Below are positions 9,116 to 17,216 of a DNA stretch of 64,000 nt, one piece after another. Source of the stretch: Streptomyces sp. CG1 (GTDB lineage Bacteria; Actinomycetota; Actinomycetes; Streptomycetales; Streptomycetaceae); NCBI RefSeq assembly GCF_041080625.1, contig NZ_CP163518.1, positions 3,348,001 to 3,412,000 of the forward strand. The letters are read 5' to 3'. The first letter of the stretch is position 1; every line of letters begins with the position of its first letter. The notes beneath the pieces were generated by a model that ran no database searches, was not told the origin of the DNA, and was given only the letters and a program-made list of their open reading frames with translations. A program made the position numbers and the translations under genes.

Positions 9116-10103
9116 TCCCGAGGATGTGGTCGATCTCGGCCAACTGTCCCGGGGTGAGCGGCCCTTTCGCCATCGCGCCCGCGTTCTGCTCGGCCTGCGC
9201 GACGGACCGGAAGCCCGGGATCGGCACGGTGCGCGAGCTGCGGGCCCAGATCCACGCGAGGGCGCCCTGGGCGAGGGTGCGGCCACCGCTCGTGAGGACG
9301 TCGCGCAGGGCGTCGACCCGGGCCACCCACCGCGGATCGGCCCCCGAGCCGTCCCCGAACCCCTGCAGCCAGGCGGGCGGCCGGCTGCGGATGTCCCCGG
9401 CGGCCGGCGCGTCATGCCGCTTCCCGGTGAGCAACCCCATGGCCAACGGACTGCGATTGATGCTGGCGAGCTCCAACCGCTCACACAGACCGAGGAGTTC
9501 GGGAGCGTCGTTCAGCACATTGAGCGCGTGCTGTACGGCCGCGCACTGCACCCCGTCGGCGAAGACAGCGGCGCGCTCGGCATCGTCGGTGCTCCAGGCG
9601 TAGCAGCGAATCAGCCCCTCCTTCACGAACTCCTCGCACAGGTCGCGAAGTTCGGCGGCCCGCCCCGGATCCGCATCGGACAGATGGAACTGGTACAGAT
9701 CGATGTGATCGGTGCCGAGGCGGCGCAGGGAGGCGGTGAGGGCGCGGCGGGCGTACTCCGGGGTGTCGTCGCTTCCGGTGAGCGTGCGGGTGTCCGGGTC
9801 GAAGACGTTGCCCCACTTGGTGGCGAGCACCACATCGTCCCGCCGCGTGCCGAGGGCGCGGCCGAGGACGGTCTCGCTGTGCCCGGTGCCGTAGACATCG
9901 GCGGTGTCGAAGAAGGTGACACCGAGGTCGAGCGCACGGCGTATCGCCCGTACGGACTCCTCGTCGTCCACCTTCCCCCAGCCGAGCGGCTGCCCGTCGG
10001 CGGACTTCCACTCCCCGCCGATGGCCCAGCAGCCGAAGCCGAGCGCGCTGACGCCGATCCTGCTGCGTCGCAGGGTTCTCTTCGTCATGCCTGTGGTCGT
10101 CAT
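9111..10103 (-). CDS. Aldo/keto reductase
   Basis: A TIM-barrel NADPH-dependent reductase of 330 residues. The catalytic tetrad is visible as Asp and Tyr in FFDTADVYGTGHSE, Lys in LATKWGN and His in YQFHLSD. The C-terminal cofactor site IPGFRSVAQAEQN is present. Two in-frame ATG codons, at 10103 and 10088, come from a 15-bp tandem duplication. The second gives MTKRTLRRSRIG and may be the original start. The longer frame upstream of 10103 looks non-coding. It stands as a single gene beside the NTF2-like gene on the same strand. Confidence 0.9.
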   Translation of the reverse strand: MTTTGMTKRTLRRSRIGVSALGFGCWAIGGEWKSADGQPLGWGKVDDEESVRAIRRALDLGVTFFDTADVYGTGHSETVLGRALGTRRDDVVLATKWGNVFDPDTRTLTGSDDTPEYARRALTASLRRLGTDHIDLYQFHLSDADPGRAAELRDLCEEFVKEGLIRCYAWSTDDAERAAVFADGVQCAAVQHALNVLNDAPELLGLCERLELASINRSPLAMGLLTGKRHDAPAAGDIRSRPPAWLQGFGDGSGADPRWVARVDALRDVLTSGGRTLAQGALAWIWARSSRTVPIPGFRSVAQAEQNAGAMAKGPLTPGQLAEIDHILGR

Positions 10104-10111
10104 GCCTGTGG
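10082..10111. repeat. Perfect 15-bp tandem duplication across the aldo/keto reductase start
   Basis: The unit TCGTCATGCCTGTGG occurs at 10082-10096 and again at 10097-10111 without a mismatch. Each copy carries an in-frame start codon of the minus-strand gene, so the duplication adds five codons and a second possible start. Confidence 0.9.
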
Positions 10112-10189
10112 ACGGTAGAAGCTGAAGCGCACGCGAAGACAAGCCCTGAAGAGGGGGGTTGAGGAGGGGGGATTTATGCCTGACCGGTG

Positions 10190-10516
10190 TTATGCCTGCC
10201 CGGTCTCGAAGCGGGAGATCCGCCCGTCGTCCTCGACGGTGAAGGTCCACCGGGTGCGCATCTCGCCCCAGGTGTCGTTGCGGTAGCGGGCGAGAAGTGC
10301 CCGCCCGCCGGAGGACTCGTTGTCGACCTCCAGGTGCCCGTTGGAGGAGAAGATCTCCCGGTCGATCCACTCGGCGAGGTCCCGGTCGGAGCCGTCGTCG
10401 GCCATGGTCGCATCGGGCGCGAGCAGGGACATGAACCTGTCCCGGTCATGAGAGTTGACGGCGCTCACGAACGCCCGGACGGCCGGGTCGCTGAGATTGG
10501 CTGGCTTAATCGTCAT
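10190..10516 (-). CDS. Nuclear transport factor 2/SnoaL-like protein
   Basis: A small protein of 108 residues from the ATG at 10516. The pattern VRAFVSAVNSHDRDRF followed by LLAPDATMADDG is that of the NTF2-like alpha+beta fold. Members of this fold bind or isomerise small hydrophobic molecules, or act as stress-associated accessory proteins. No catalytic His/Asp pair can be assigned with confidence. It lies between the aldo/keto reductase gene and the divergent DoxX gene. Confidence 0.8.
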   Translation of the reverse strand: MTIKPANLSDPAVRAFVSAVNSHDRDRFMSLLAPDATMADDGSDRDLAEWIDREIFSSNGHLEVDNESSGGRALLARYRNDTWGEMRTRWTFTVEDDGRISRFETGQA

Positions 10517-10638
10517 GGCGCCAGGCTCACACCACTGCGCCGGACCCGCCACCCGAACGCTCTCCCCAACGGGCCCAAGGCCGCCGGACCTGCGACGGTG
10601 AAATCACGAGCCTCTCCCCCGTCCATTCGGGAGTCACC

Positions 10639-11193
10639 GTGAGCTGCTACGACCGACGTGATCTGGGCCTGCTGCTGCTCCGGCTGGGGGCCGGCGGGGT
10701 GCTGGCCGCGCACGGCGCGCAGAAACTGTTCGGCTGGTTCGGCGGGCACGGTATGGAGGGCACGGGCCAGTTCATGGAGTCCGTCGGCTACGCGCCGGGC
10801 AAGGCGAGCGCTACGGCGGCGGGCCTGGCGGAGACCGGCGGCGGCACCCTCCTCGCCCTGGGCCTGGCGACCCCGGGGGCGGGCGCGGCGGCGGCCGGCG
10901 CGATGGCGGGAGCGGCGGCGGTGCACCTGCCCAACGGCTTCTTCGCCCAGGCGGGCGGCTACGAGTACGCGGCAACCCTGGGCCTCGCAGCCGCAGGCCT
11001 CGCCATCAGCGGCCCCGGCCGCCTCTCCCTCGACCATGCCCTGGGCCACGTCTTCGACCGCGGCTGGATGGTCCCGGCGGCCCTGGGGGTGACGGCGGCG
11101 GCCACGGCCGCGGTGATCGGCGCGAGGAACTGCCGGGTACGGACGAAGACGGAGGGCAAACAGGAGGCACTGTTCGAGGAGTTCGAGGAGTAG
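10639..11193 (+). CDS. DoxX-family membrane protein
   Basis: A protein of 184 residues from the GTG at 10639. The DoxX signature LLLRLGAGGVLAAHGAQKLF is at residues 11-30 and GFFAQAGGYEYA near 100-111. There are four hydrophobic segments and a charged cytoplasmic tail rich in Glu. Members are associated with thiol or quinone redox systems and sulfur stress, but the exact role here is unknown. It is divergent from the NTF2-like gene, with 122 bp between. Confidence 0.88.
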   Translation: MSCYDRRDLGLLLLRLGAGGVLAAHGAQKLFGWFGGHGMEGTGQFMESVGYAPGKASATAAGLAETGGGTLLALGLATPGAGAAAAGAMAGAAAVHLPNGFFAQAGGYEYAATLGLAAAGLAISGPGRLSLDHALGHVFDRGWMVPAALGVTAAATAAVIGARNCRVRTKTEGKQEALFEEFEE

Positions 11194-11232
11194 CCACGCT
11201 GTGCTCCGCACGTTTCTGCACGTCAGCCTGCC

Positions 11233-11552
11233 GTGAAGATCCCGACGGGATGCATGTTCACGCACATCATCCGCGGCGATGGAAGGAGGATCACCTACCA
11301 GAACGCCGGCGTCGACTGCGCCTTCGTCGCGGCCCTCAGCAGCGGATTCTGCAACTGGCGCATCGACTTCAGCTACGCCGACACCGACAACCGGACATAC
11401 CGCACATCTCGCGGGAGGACGCACACCGAGTGCAAGATCGACCCGATGCGGAACAACTCTCCCCAGACGCTGCCTCGTTATGGAAAGGCGTGCGCCCACC
11501 TCTACGTCAATGGGGTGCGCCGTGTGAGCCATGCCACCACATCACGAAGTGA
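11233..11552 (+). pseudogene. Probable decayed small secreted Cys-containing protein
   Basis: The frame from the GTG at 11233 reads GCMFTHIIRGDGRRITYQN, CAFVAAL, FCNWRIDFSY, TECKIDP and KACAHLYVNGVRRVS. These evenly spaced Cys residues look like an exported protein. No signal peptide precedes it. At about 11530 the expected ending CHHITK and stop lie one frame away, closing at 11552. Both the missing leader and the frameshift suggest a relic. An intact cytoplasmic protein is possible but less likely. Confidence 0.45.
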
Positions 11553-11559
11553 GCCTTTC

Positions 11560-11805
11560 ATGGTCGCGCAGCAACAGCGGACCCATGCGGACCAGGCCTG
11601 GGAGGCGCGGCGAAAGCGAGCCGGGATCGCCGCGTTTCTCGTGGGGCTCGGTGCGACCCTCGCCTTCTTCGCCCTCTGGCCCGGACTCCCGCACGTCATC
11701 GATTGGGGAGCCGTCCTCGCCGCCCTTGCCGTGGGCGGTCTCGCTCGATGGTCTTGCCGGTCCTGGATGACGAGGACGGCACGGAGGAAGCCGGGAAGTC
11801 CGTGA
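11560..11805 (+). CDS. Small membrane protein of unknown function
   Basis: A frame of 81 residues from the ATG at 11560. It has a polar N-terminus (MVAQQQRTHADQAWEARRKR) and then two predicted membrane helices, IAAFLVGLGATLAFFALW and WGAVLAALAVGGLARW, ending in a basic tail. The topology is plausible for a real small inner-membrane protein. It is in the same frame as the preceding relic, so read-through from that frame cannot be excluded. No family is recognised. The 118 bases after it contain only short GGGTTCC runs before rnpB. Confidence 0.45.
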   Translation: MVAQQQRTHADQAWEARRKRAGIAAFLVGLGATLAFFALWPGLPHVIDWGAVLAALAVGGLARWSCRSWMTRTARRKPGSP

Positions 11806-11923
11806 TCGTCTCGGTGGAGCCACGGGGTTCCAGGGCTCATGGGTCCTGGATTCCGGGTTCCGGGTTCCACCGAGGGTTCAGGCGTTCCCCGGCCGGGTCG
11901 TGCGGCGCTCATGTCACAGCCGG

Positions 11924-12328
11924 CAGACGAGTCGGGCTGTACGCCGGGTTCTGTTCCCCGGTGTCCTTGCGGGCGCCGGGGCGACGGCCATCCATCTAGG
12001 GCCGGTGTTGCCACCGGCCTCGTGCGGTCTACCCGCGGACTCGGGCGGGCAGCCCTCGAACGTCCGCGCAGGGCGCTTTTTACGGCGCCCCTCTTGACCT
12101 TGCTCCGGGTGGGGTTTACCTAGCTGCCCAGGTCACCCTGGGCACTGGTGGTCTCTTACACCACCGTTTCACCCTTACCAGGGGCCGAAGCCCCGGGCGG
12201 TCTGCTTTCTGTGGCACTGTCCCGCGGGTCACCCCGGGTGGCCGTTAGCCATCACCCTGCCCTGTGGAGCCCGGACGTTCCTCGGGAAGCCCCCTAGGGG
12301 GACTCCACGCGGCCGTCCGCCCGGCTCG
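11924..12328 (-). ncRNA. rnpB: RNase P RNA, bacterial class A
   Basis: Read on the minus strand, the conserved 5' core GAGGAACGTCCGGGCTCC falls at about 12263-12283. It is followed by ACAGGGCAGGGTGATGGC, then GGTAAGGGTGAAACGGTGG, AAACCCCACCCGGAGCAAGG, CTAGATGGATGGCCGTC and the 3' core ACAGAACCCGGCGTACAGCC (about 11935-11954). The ends pair as CGAGCCGGG at the 5' end with CCCGACTCG at the 3' end, which is helix P1 and sets the limits. At about 405 nt the length is normal. It is the catalytic RNA that matures tRNA 5' ends. Its 5' end overlaps the last 35 bases of the EamA gene on the same strand. Confidence 0.96.
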
Positions 12329-13226
12329 TCTGCCGTGTCGACCATGGTACCGGGCGCCTGGGGCGGCGAGGACCGGCGGCCGCCGTCGCCAGGACCGAGC
12401 CCGCCAGGATCAGGGCGAATGCCGCCAGAACCGTGGGGGTCAGCCGCTCGTTCAGGAACAGCGCGCCCGCCGCCACCGCCACCGCCGGGTTGACGTACGT
12501 GATCACCGTCGCCCGCGTCGGGCCCGCCTCCTTGATCAGCTCCAGGAACGCCACGAAGGCCACCGCCGTGCAGAGCACGCCCAGGCCGGTCAGGGCCGCC
12601 GAGGCGGAGGGCGAGGGGAGGGAGGTGGGGTGGGCCAGGGCCGCCAGCGGGGCGTAGACCAGCGCCGCCAGGGTCAGGCACGCCGCTGTCAGGTGCAGGG
12701 AGGGAACCTCCTTGAGACGGCGGGCGGCGATGACAGGAGCCGTCGCATAGCCCAGCACCGTCACGAAGACCTCGGCCAGGGAGCGAGCGTCGCCACCGGT
12801 CAGATGGGGAAGGGTCAGGACCGTCACACCGCCGAGGCCGAGGGCGAGGCCGGTCAGGCGGCGGGCTCCGAGGTGTTCCGTGTCGCCGAGGAGGCGGGCG
12901 ACGATCACTCCGACGATCGGTACGCCCGCGATCAGCAGGCCCGCCGTCGAGCTGGACAGGTGCCGTTCGGCGTCGGTCAGCGTCATCCAGGGGATCAGGA
13001 TCTCCAGGCACGCGAAGGCCAGCATGGGGCGCCAGTGGGTGCGTATCGTCCGGGGCAGGCCGCCCTGGCGCAGAGCGAAGGGGAGCAGCAGGAGCGCGCC
13101 CAGCGCGCAGCGCGTGAACACGACCACCGGCGGGGACACCTCGTCCACCGCCACTTTGATCATCAGATAGGGGACGCCCCAGATCACTCCCATGAGGGAG
13201 AACAGGAACCAGCCGCGTGCAGTCAT
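12294..13226 (-). CDS. EamA/DMT-family transporter
   Basis: A protein of 310 residues from the ATG at 13226, with a TTG possible at 13244. Ten hydrophobic segments form two EamA repeats. The first repeat begins WFLFSLMGVIWGVPYLMIKV, and the second contains LGVLCTAVAFVAFLELIKEAGPTRA with the typical PVxA-like end (NPAVAVAAGALFLNE). These proteins export amino acids, metabolites or drugs. It lies 22 bp after the AraC gene on the same strand, so it is probably that regulator's target. Its 3' end overlaps rnpB. Confidence 0.9.
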   Translation of the reverse strand: MTARGWFLFSLMGVIWGVPYLMIKVAVDEVSPPVVVFTRCALGALLLLPFALRQGGLPRTIRTHWRPMLAFACLEILIPWMTLTDAERHLSSSTAGLLIAGVPIVGVIVARLLGDTEHLGARRLTGLALGLGGVTVLTLPHLTGGDARSLAEVFVTVLGYATAPVIAARRLKEVPSLHLTAACLTLAALVYAPLAALAHPTSLPSPSASAALTGLGVLCTAVAFVAFLELIKEAGPTRATVITYVNPAVAVAAGALFLNERLTPTVLAAFALILAGSVLATAAAGPRRPRRPVPWSTRQTSRADGRVESP

Positions 13227-13248
13227 GCGGTGAGTTTCGGCCAAGACC

Positions 13249-14070
13249 TCACCGGGAGTCTTGAACGCTGTTGCGGTACGCCGCCGGCGTCACCCCCAGC
13301 ACCCGGCGGAACCAGCGGGTCAGGTGTGCCTGGTCGGCGAAGCCCACCAGCGTCGCCACCTCCGCCGGGCGCAGGCCCGCCTCCAGCAGTCCCCGCGCCC
13401 TGCTCACCCGGTACTGGGCGAGCCAGGCGTACGGGGGTATGCCCATCGTCGTACGGAAGGCCCGTAGGAGCTGGTAGCGGGACAGCCCCAGGTCGGCGGC
13501 GAGGCCCGCCAGCGGGGGCGGTGCCGTGAGGTCGTCGGCGAGGCGGTCGCGGACCAGCCGGGCGATCGCGCCGGCGCCGGGGATGGCGTCGGACGCGGGG
13601 CGGGCCGTGGAGTGGCGGCGGGCCAGGGCCGTCAGCAGCCAGGGGAGGCGGGATTCGGCTTCGAGGGGGTCGGGGCAGGCACTGAGTTCCGTGTGAGTGA
13701 GGCGAAGGGCCGTGGCCAGCTCGGGGTCGTCGAGGAGGGGTTCGCGGAAGTGCGGAAGGCCGCCGAGGGTGCCGTCGGCCAGCAGCGACGGCTCGGCGTA
13801 CAGGGCGCGGTAGGCGTAGCCGTCGGTGGCGTTGCCGGGGCCGCCGGTGTGCATCTCACCGGGGTCGAGGACGACGATGGTGCCGGGGCCGGTGCGGATG
13901 TGGCCGCCCCGGTAGTCGATGACCTCGCTGCCGCCGACACAGACGCCGATCGTGTACTCGTCGTGGGCGTGCGGGGCGTAGGTGTGCCGGCGGAAGTCCG
14001 CCGTCAGGAGGTCGAGCGGGGGGCCTTCGTGGCCCAGCCGGGCGCGCGTCCACAGCGCCTGTTCCGCCAT
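13249..14070 (-). CDS. AraC-family regulator with N-terminal cupin
   Basis: A protein of 273 residues from the ATG at 14070. Residues about 25-95 form an AraC-type cupin with TYAPHAHDEYTIGV and GTIVVLDPGEMH. The C-terminal domain has two helix-turn-helix units (LGLSRYQLLRAFRTTMGIPP, then VATLVGFADQAHLTRWFRR). It is directly upstream of the EamA exporter gene in one transcription unit. The likely role is ligand-dependent activation of export. Confidence 0.92.
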   Translation of the reverse strand: MAEQALWTRARLGHEGPPLDLLTADFRRHTYAPHAHDEYTIGVCVGGSEVIDYRGGHIRTGPGTIVVLDPGEMHTGGPGNATDGYAYRALYAEPSLLADGTLGGLPHFREPLLDDPELATALRLTHTELSACPDPLEAESRLPWLLTALARRHSTARPASDAIPGAGAIARLVRDRLADDLTAPPPLAGLAADLGLSRYQLLRAFRTTMGIPPYAWLAQYRVSRARGLLEAGLRPAEVATLVGFADQAHLTRWFRRVLGVTPAAYRNSVQDSR

Positions 14071-14105
14071 CCGTCCTCACCCCTTCCGGTTCCCGCGAGG
14101 GGTGC

Positions 14106-14223
14106 AACACCTCCGGGCCCCGCTTCCATGCCGCGTCCAGGTCGGCGGCACCGGGAAAGTCGCCGGGAAAGCGGCCGTGGATCTCCCAGGACGGCCATGC
14201 CGTGGGCGAAGGCGCAGGCCACG
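14106..14223 (-). pseudogene. Possible relic of a TetR-family C-terminal domain
   Basis: Between the AraC and TetR genes the minus strand reads DVACAFAHGMAVL in one frame and IHGRFPGDFPGAADLDAAWK in the next. One extra G separates them near 14198. The join resembles the last helices of TetR regulators with a WHG-type C-terminal domain, which contain HG..VLEIHGRFP. No N-terminal half is present. The call is from pattern memory and is tentative. Confidence 0.35.
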
Positions 14224-14838
14224 TCAGCCGTCAAGACCCGTTCGTTCCAGCGCCGCGAAGGCCGCCTCCACGCGCAGCCGGTGCTCGTGCGCCACCTCGT
14301 CCGCCGGTGTGCCCGCCATCAGCCGGCGTACGGAGGCGGCGAAGACCGTCCGGTAGGCCGCCACGACCAGTGCCGCCAGGAGGTGTGGGTCGGGCGCGGC
14401 GGTGTCGGTGAGGGCGGCGGCCAGCGCGCGCTCCACCTCCTCGGCACCCTCGCGGGCGCGGGCGCGCAGGGCCGGCGAGTCGACGACGACCTGCCAGAAG
14501 GGGGCGAAGGTGTCCCCCACGCCGCCCAACGGGTGCCGCTGGTCCAGCAGTTGAAGGGCGAGGCGGCGCAGGGCGGTGAGCGGAGGCTCGCTGGCGGCCC
14601 GGTCGCGCACCGCTTTGGCGAGCAGTTCGGCGGCCTGCGGGATGCGGTCGAGGAACAGGTCCTCCTTGCGCGGGAAGTAGTTGAAGACCGTCATCGCGGA
14701 GACGTCCGCCTGTCGCGCGACCTCGGCGACCGTCACCGCGTCGAAGCCACGCTCGATGAACAGGCCCGTCGCGATGTCCGAGATCCGCTGCCGCGTGGCC
14801 AGTTTCTTGCGTTCCCTCAGCGAAAGTTCCTCACCCAT
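14224..14838 (-). CDS. TetR/AcrR-family transcriptional regulator
   Basis: A protein of 204 residues from the ATG at 14838. The helix-turn-helix at about residues 11-55 includes TVAEVARQADVSAMTVFNYF, with LSLRERKKLATRQRI before it. It is divergent from an FAD monooxygenase gene, and the AT-rich 56-bp gap holds dyad repeats that are good operator candidates. The classical reading is a local repressor of the monooxygenase that is released by its substrate. The start at 14838 is preferred over one ten codons upstream, because the upstream residues are encoded by the AT-rich repeats. Confidence 0.9.
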   Translation of the reverse strand: MGEELSLRERKKLATRQRISDIATGLFIERGFDAVTVAEVARQADVSAMTVFNYFPRKEDLFLDRIPQAAELLAKAVRDRAASEPPLTALRRLALQLLDQRHPLGGVGDTFAPFWQVVVDSPALRARAREGAEEVERALAAALTDTAAPDPHLLAALVVAAYRTVFAASVRRLMAGTPADEVAHEHRLRVEAAFAALERTGLDG

Positions 14839-14842
14839 GAGG

Positions 14843-14889
14843 AAACTATAGAAACTATAGGCGCTCAAAAATTTTAGTTACTACATTCA
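14843..14889. promoter_or_regulatory. Shared operator/promoter region between TetR gene and monooxygenase
   Basis: The direct repeat GAAACTATAGAAACTATAG contains two CTATAG palindromes at 14846-14851 and 14855-14860. A second dyad, TAGTTACTA, lies at 14875-14883. This AT-rich block is unlike its GC-rich surroundings and sits across both divergent starts, as expected for a TetR operator. Binding is inferred. Confidence 0.55.
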
Positions 14890-14894
14890 GAGTC

Positions 14895-16436
14895 ATGACG
14901 ACGACCGATTACGACGTGGTGGTGGCCGGCGCCGGCCCCGTGGGGCTCTTGCTCGGCTGCGAGCTGGCGCTCGGCGGTGCGCGGGTGCTGGTCGTGGAGC
15001 GGCTGGCCGAGGTGGACGAGACGATCAAGGCGGGCGCGATCAACATCCCGAGCGCGGTCGCCCTGTACCGGCGCGGACTGCTGCCCGAGCTGACGGCGGC
15101 GTGGGAAGCGGCGCGGGAGCGGATGCTCGCCTTCCGGGGCAAGGGCGGCGAGTCCAGGCTCCCGCCCAAGTTCTCCGGGCACTTCGCCGGGATCACGATG
15201 ACCCAGGACCTGTTCGACGGCTCCGACCCGGCCTGGGCCGAGGCCGGCCCCGCCGCCGACAGCGGACTCGGCGTGCCGCAGGCCGCGCTGGAGCGGATCC
15301 TGGCCCGGCATGCCGAGCGACTCGGGGTGGAGGTGCGCCGGGGTGTGGCGCTGACCGGATTCGACGCGGACGCGGACGGGGTCGCCGTACACACGGACGG
15401 AGGGACGATTCGCGCCGGCTGGCTCGCCGGCTGCGACGGCGGCCGCAGCACCGTCCGCAAGCTCGCCGGGTTCGACTTCCCGGGCACGGACCCGGAGATC
15501 ACCGGCTATCAGGCGATCGTGGAGCTGACCGGCGGAGAGCGGCTGGGCTCGGGCTGGAACACCACCGACGTGGGGACGTACGTCAACGGGCCGTTCCCCG
15601 GGCGGATCCTCAGCGTCGAGTTCGACGGGCCCCCGGCGGACCGCTCGGCGCCCATCACCGCCGAGGAGCTGCAGGCCAGTCTGCGCCGGGTGTCGGGCGT
15701 GCCCGAGGTCACCATCACCAAGGCGCTCAGCGCCACCCGGTTCACGGACAACGCCCGTCAGGCCACGGACTACCGCAAGGGCCGGGTCCTGCTCGCGGGC
15801 GACGCGGCGCATGTGCACTCGCCGTTCGGCGGGCAGGGGCTCAACCTCGGCCTCGGGGATGCGATGAACCTGGGATGGAAGCTGGCCGCCGTCGTACGCG
15901 GTACGGCACCGGTGTCCCTGCTCGACACCTACACCGCCGAGCGGCATCCGATCGGCGCCTGGGTGCTCGACTGGACCCGGGCCCAGATCGCGGTGATGCG
16001 CCCGGACCGGCACGCCCGTGCGCTGCGCCGGGTGGTGACCGATCTGGCGCTGACCACGACCGGGACGACGTACCTCGTCACCAGGATCTCCGGCATCTGG
16101 CAGCGCTACGACCTGCCCGGCGACCATCCGCTGACCGGCGCGAGCGCCCCCGACCTCGTGCTGTCCGACGGTTCCCGGCTCGGCGACCATCTGCACTCCG
16201 GCCGCGCCCTGCTGCTCGACCTCACCGACGACCCCGAGCTGCGGGCCCGCGCCGAGGGGTACGGCGGCCTGCTGGACGTCCGTACCCTCACCTGCCCGGA
16301 CCGGCCCGGGCTCAGGGCGCTCCTCACACGGCCTGACGGATTCGTGGCCTGGGCGGCCGACACGGAGGACGCGGACGCCAAGGGTTTGCCGGAGGCCCTG
16401 GAACGCTGGCTCGGCGCGCCGCATGTCGCCGCTTGA
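14895..16436 (+). CDS. FAD-dependent aromatic monooxygenase (PheA/TetX, rifampicin monooxygenase-like)
   Basis: A protein of 513 residues from the ATG at 14895. It has an N-terminal Rossmann motif, VVVAGAGPVGLLLGCELAL, the DG fingerprint in LAGCDGGRSTVRK near 178-190, and the FAD motif GRVLLAGDAAHVHSPFGGQG near 296-315. This is group A flavoprotein hydroxylase architecture, followed by a thioredoxin-like C-terminal domain. Members hydroxylate phenols, polyketides or antibiotics using NAD(P)H and oxygen. The substrate is not known. The gene is divergent from a TetR gene that probably controls it. Confidence 0.92.
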   Translation: MTTTDYDVVVAGAGPVGLLLGCELALGGARVLVVERLAEVDETIKAGAINIPSAVALYRRGLLPELTAAWEAARERMLAFRGKGGESRLPPKFSGHFAGITMTQDLFDGSDPAWAEAGPAADSGLGVPQAALERILARHAERLGVEVRRGVALTGFDADADGVAVHTDGGTIRAGWLAGCDGGRSTVRKLAGFDFPGTDPEITGYQAIVELTGGERLGSGWNTTDVGTYVNGPFPGRILSVEFDGPPADRSAPITAEELQASLRRVSGVPEVTITKALSATRFTDNARQATDYRKGRVLLAGDAAHVHSPFGGQGLNLGLGDAMNLGWKLAAVVRGTAPVSLLDTYTAERHPIGAWVLDWTRAQIAVMRPDRHARALRRVVTDLALTTTGTTYLVTRISGIWQRYDLPGDHPLTGASAPDLVLSDGSRLGDHLHSGRALLLDLTDDPELRARAEGYGGLLDVRTLTCPDRPGLRALLTRPDGFVAWAADTEDADAKGLPEALERWLGAPHVAA

Positions 16437-16453
16437 CCCTGCCGCGACGTCAA
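16433..16453 (+). promoter_or_regulatory. MerR-type promoter/operator dyad
   Basis: TTGAC at 16433-16437 and GTCAA at 16449-16453 form an inverted repeat with an 11-base spacer. The left arm acts as a -35-like hexamer. It overlaps the stop of the monooxygenase gene and lies just upstream of the MerR gene, fitting autoregulation. Confidence 0.55.
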
Positions 16454-16469
16454 CGTCTGTACTGGTCCC

Positions 16470-17216
16470 ATGCGGATCGGAGAACTCGCCGCCGCCGTCG
16501 GCGTCACGACGCGCACCGTGCGGCACTACCACCAGCTGGGCCTGCTGCCCGAACCGGAGCGCCGCCCCAACGGCTACCGGCACTACACGCTCCGGCACGC
16601 CGTCGTGCTCGCCCGGATCCGGCGGCTGACCGAGCTGGGGCTGGGGCTCGCCGAGGTGCGGGACGTGCTCGCAAAGGACGCGGGGAAGGACCTGGTCGAG
16701 GTTCTCACCGAACTGGACGAGGACCTGGCCCGGCAGGAGGCGGAGATCCGGGAGCGGCGACAGCGGCTGCGGGAGTTGCTGACCACCGGGGAGCTGCCCG
16801 CCGACGGCCCGCTCTCGCCCGAACTGGCGGACCTGCTCGGCGCGTTGCCCGGCAGCGACTCGCCCATGGCCGCCAAGGACCGCGAGATCCTCGCGCTGAT
16901 CGACACCGGCGCCGCCCCCGAGGAACGGGAGCGGCTGCTGGCCGCGCTGCGCGGTGCCCTGGACGACCCGGACGTCCTGACCCGGACCCGGGAGGCGTAC
17001 GCGCTGCTCGACGCGCTGGAAAACGCCGCGCCGGACGACCCGCGTATGGAGCGGGCCGCGCGGACGCTGGCCGGCTGCATCCCGCGGGGGCTGCTGCCCG
17101 CGTCGGACATCGACCAGGACAACGCCGTCCTCCGCGCCCTCTACGCCGACTTCGCCCCCGCACAGGCCGAGGCGATCCGTCGTACGCTGAAGATCCTCAA
17201 GGGGGCGGGGAGTTGA
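16470..17216 (+). CDS. MerR-family transcriptional regulator
   Basis: A protein of 248 residues from the ATG at 16470. The winged-helix domain occupies residues 1-70 (MRIGELAAAVGVTTRTVRHY, then GYRHYTLRHAVVLARIRRLTELG), followed by a coiled dimer helix rich in Glu and Arg. The long C-terminal region of about 130 residues has no metal-binding Cys, so a non-metal ligand or multidrug-type sensor is likely. Its stop overlaps the TTG start of the following membrane gene as TTGA, so the two are coupled. Confidence 0.92.
   Translation: MRIGELAAAVGVTTRTVRHYHQLGLLPEPERRPNGYRHYTLRHAVVLARIRRLTELGLGLAEVRDVLAKDAGKDLVEVLTELDEDLARQEAEIRERRQRLRELLTTGELPADGPLSPELADLLGALPGSDSPMAAKDREILALIDTGAAPEERERLLAALRGALDDPDVLTRTREAYALLDALENAAPDDPRMERAARTLAGCIPRGLLPASDIDQDNAVLRALYADFAPAQAEAIRRTLKILKGAGS

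Noticed and set aside
11826..11880. Short runs of GGGTTCC and related bases before rnpB
   Set aside because: The copies are few and imperfect, and no structure or function can be supported.
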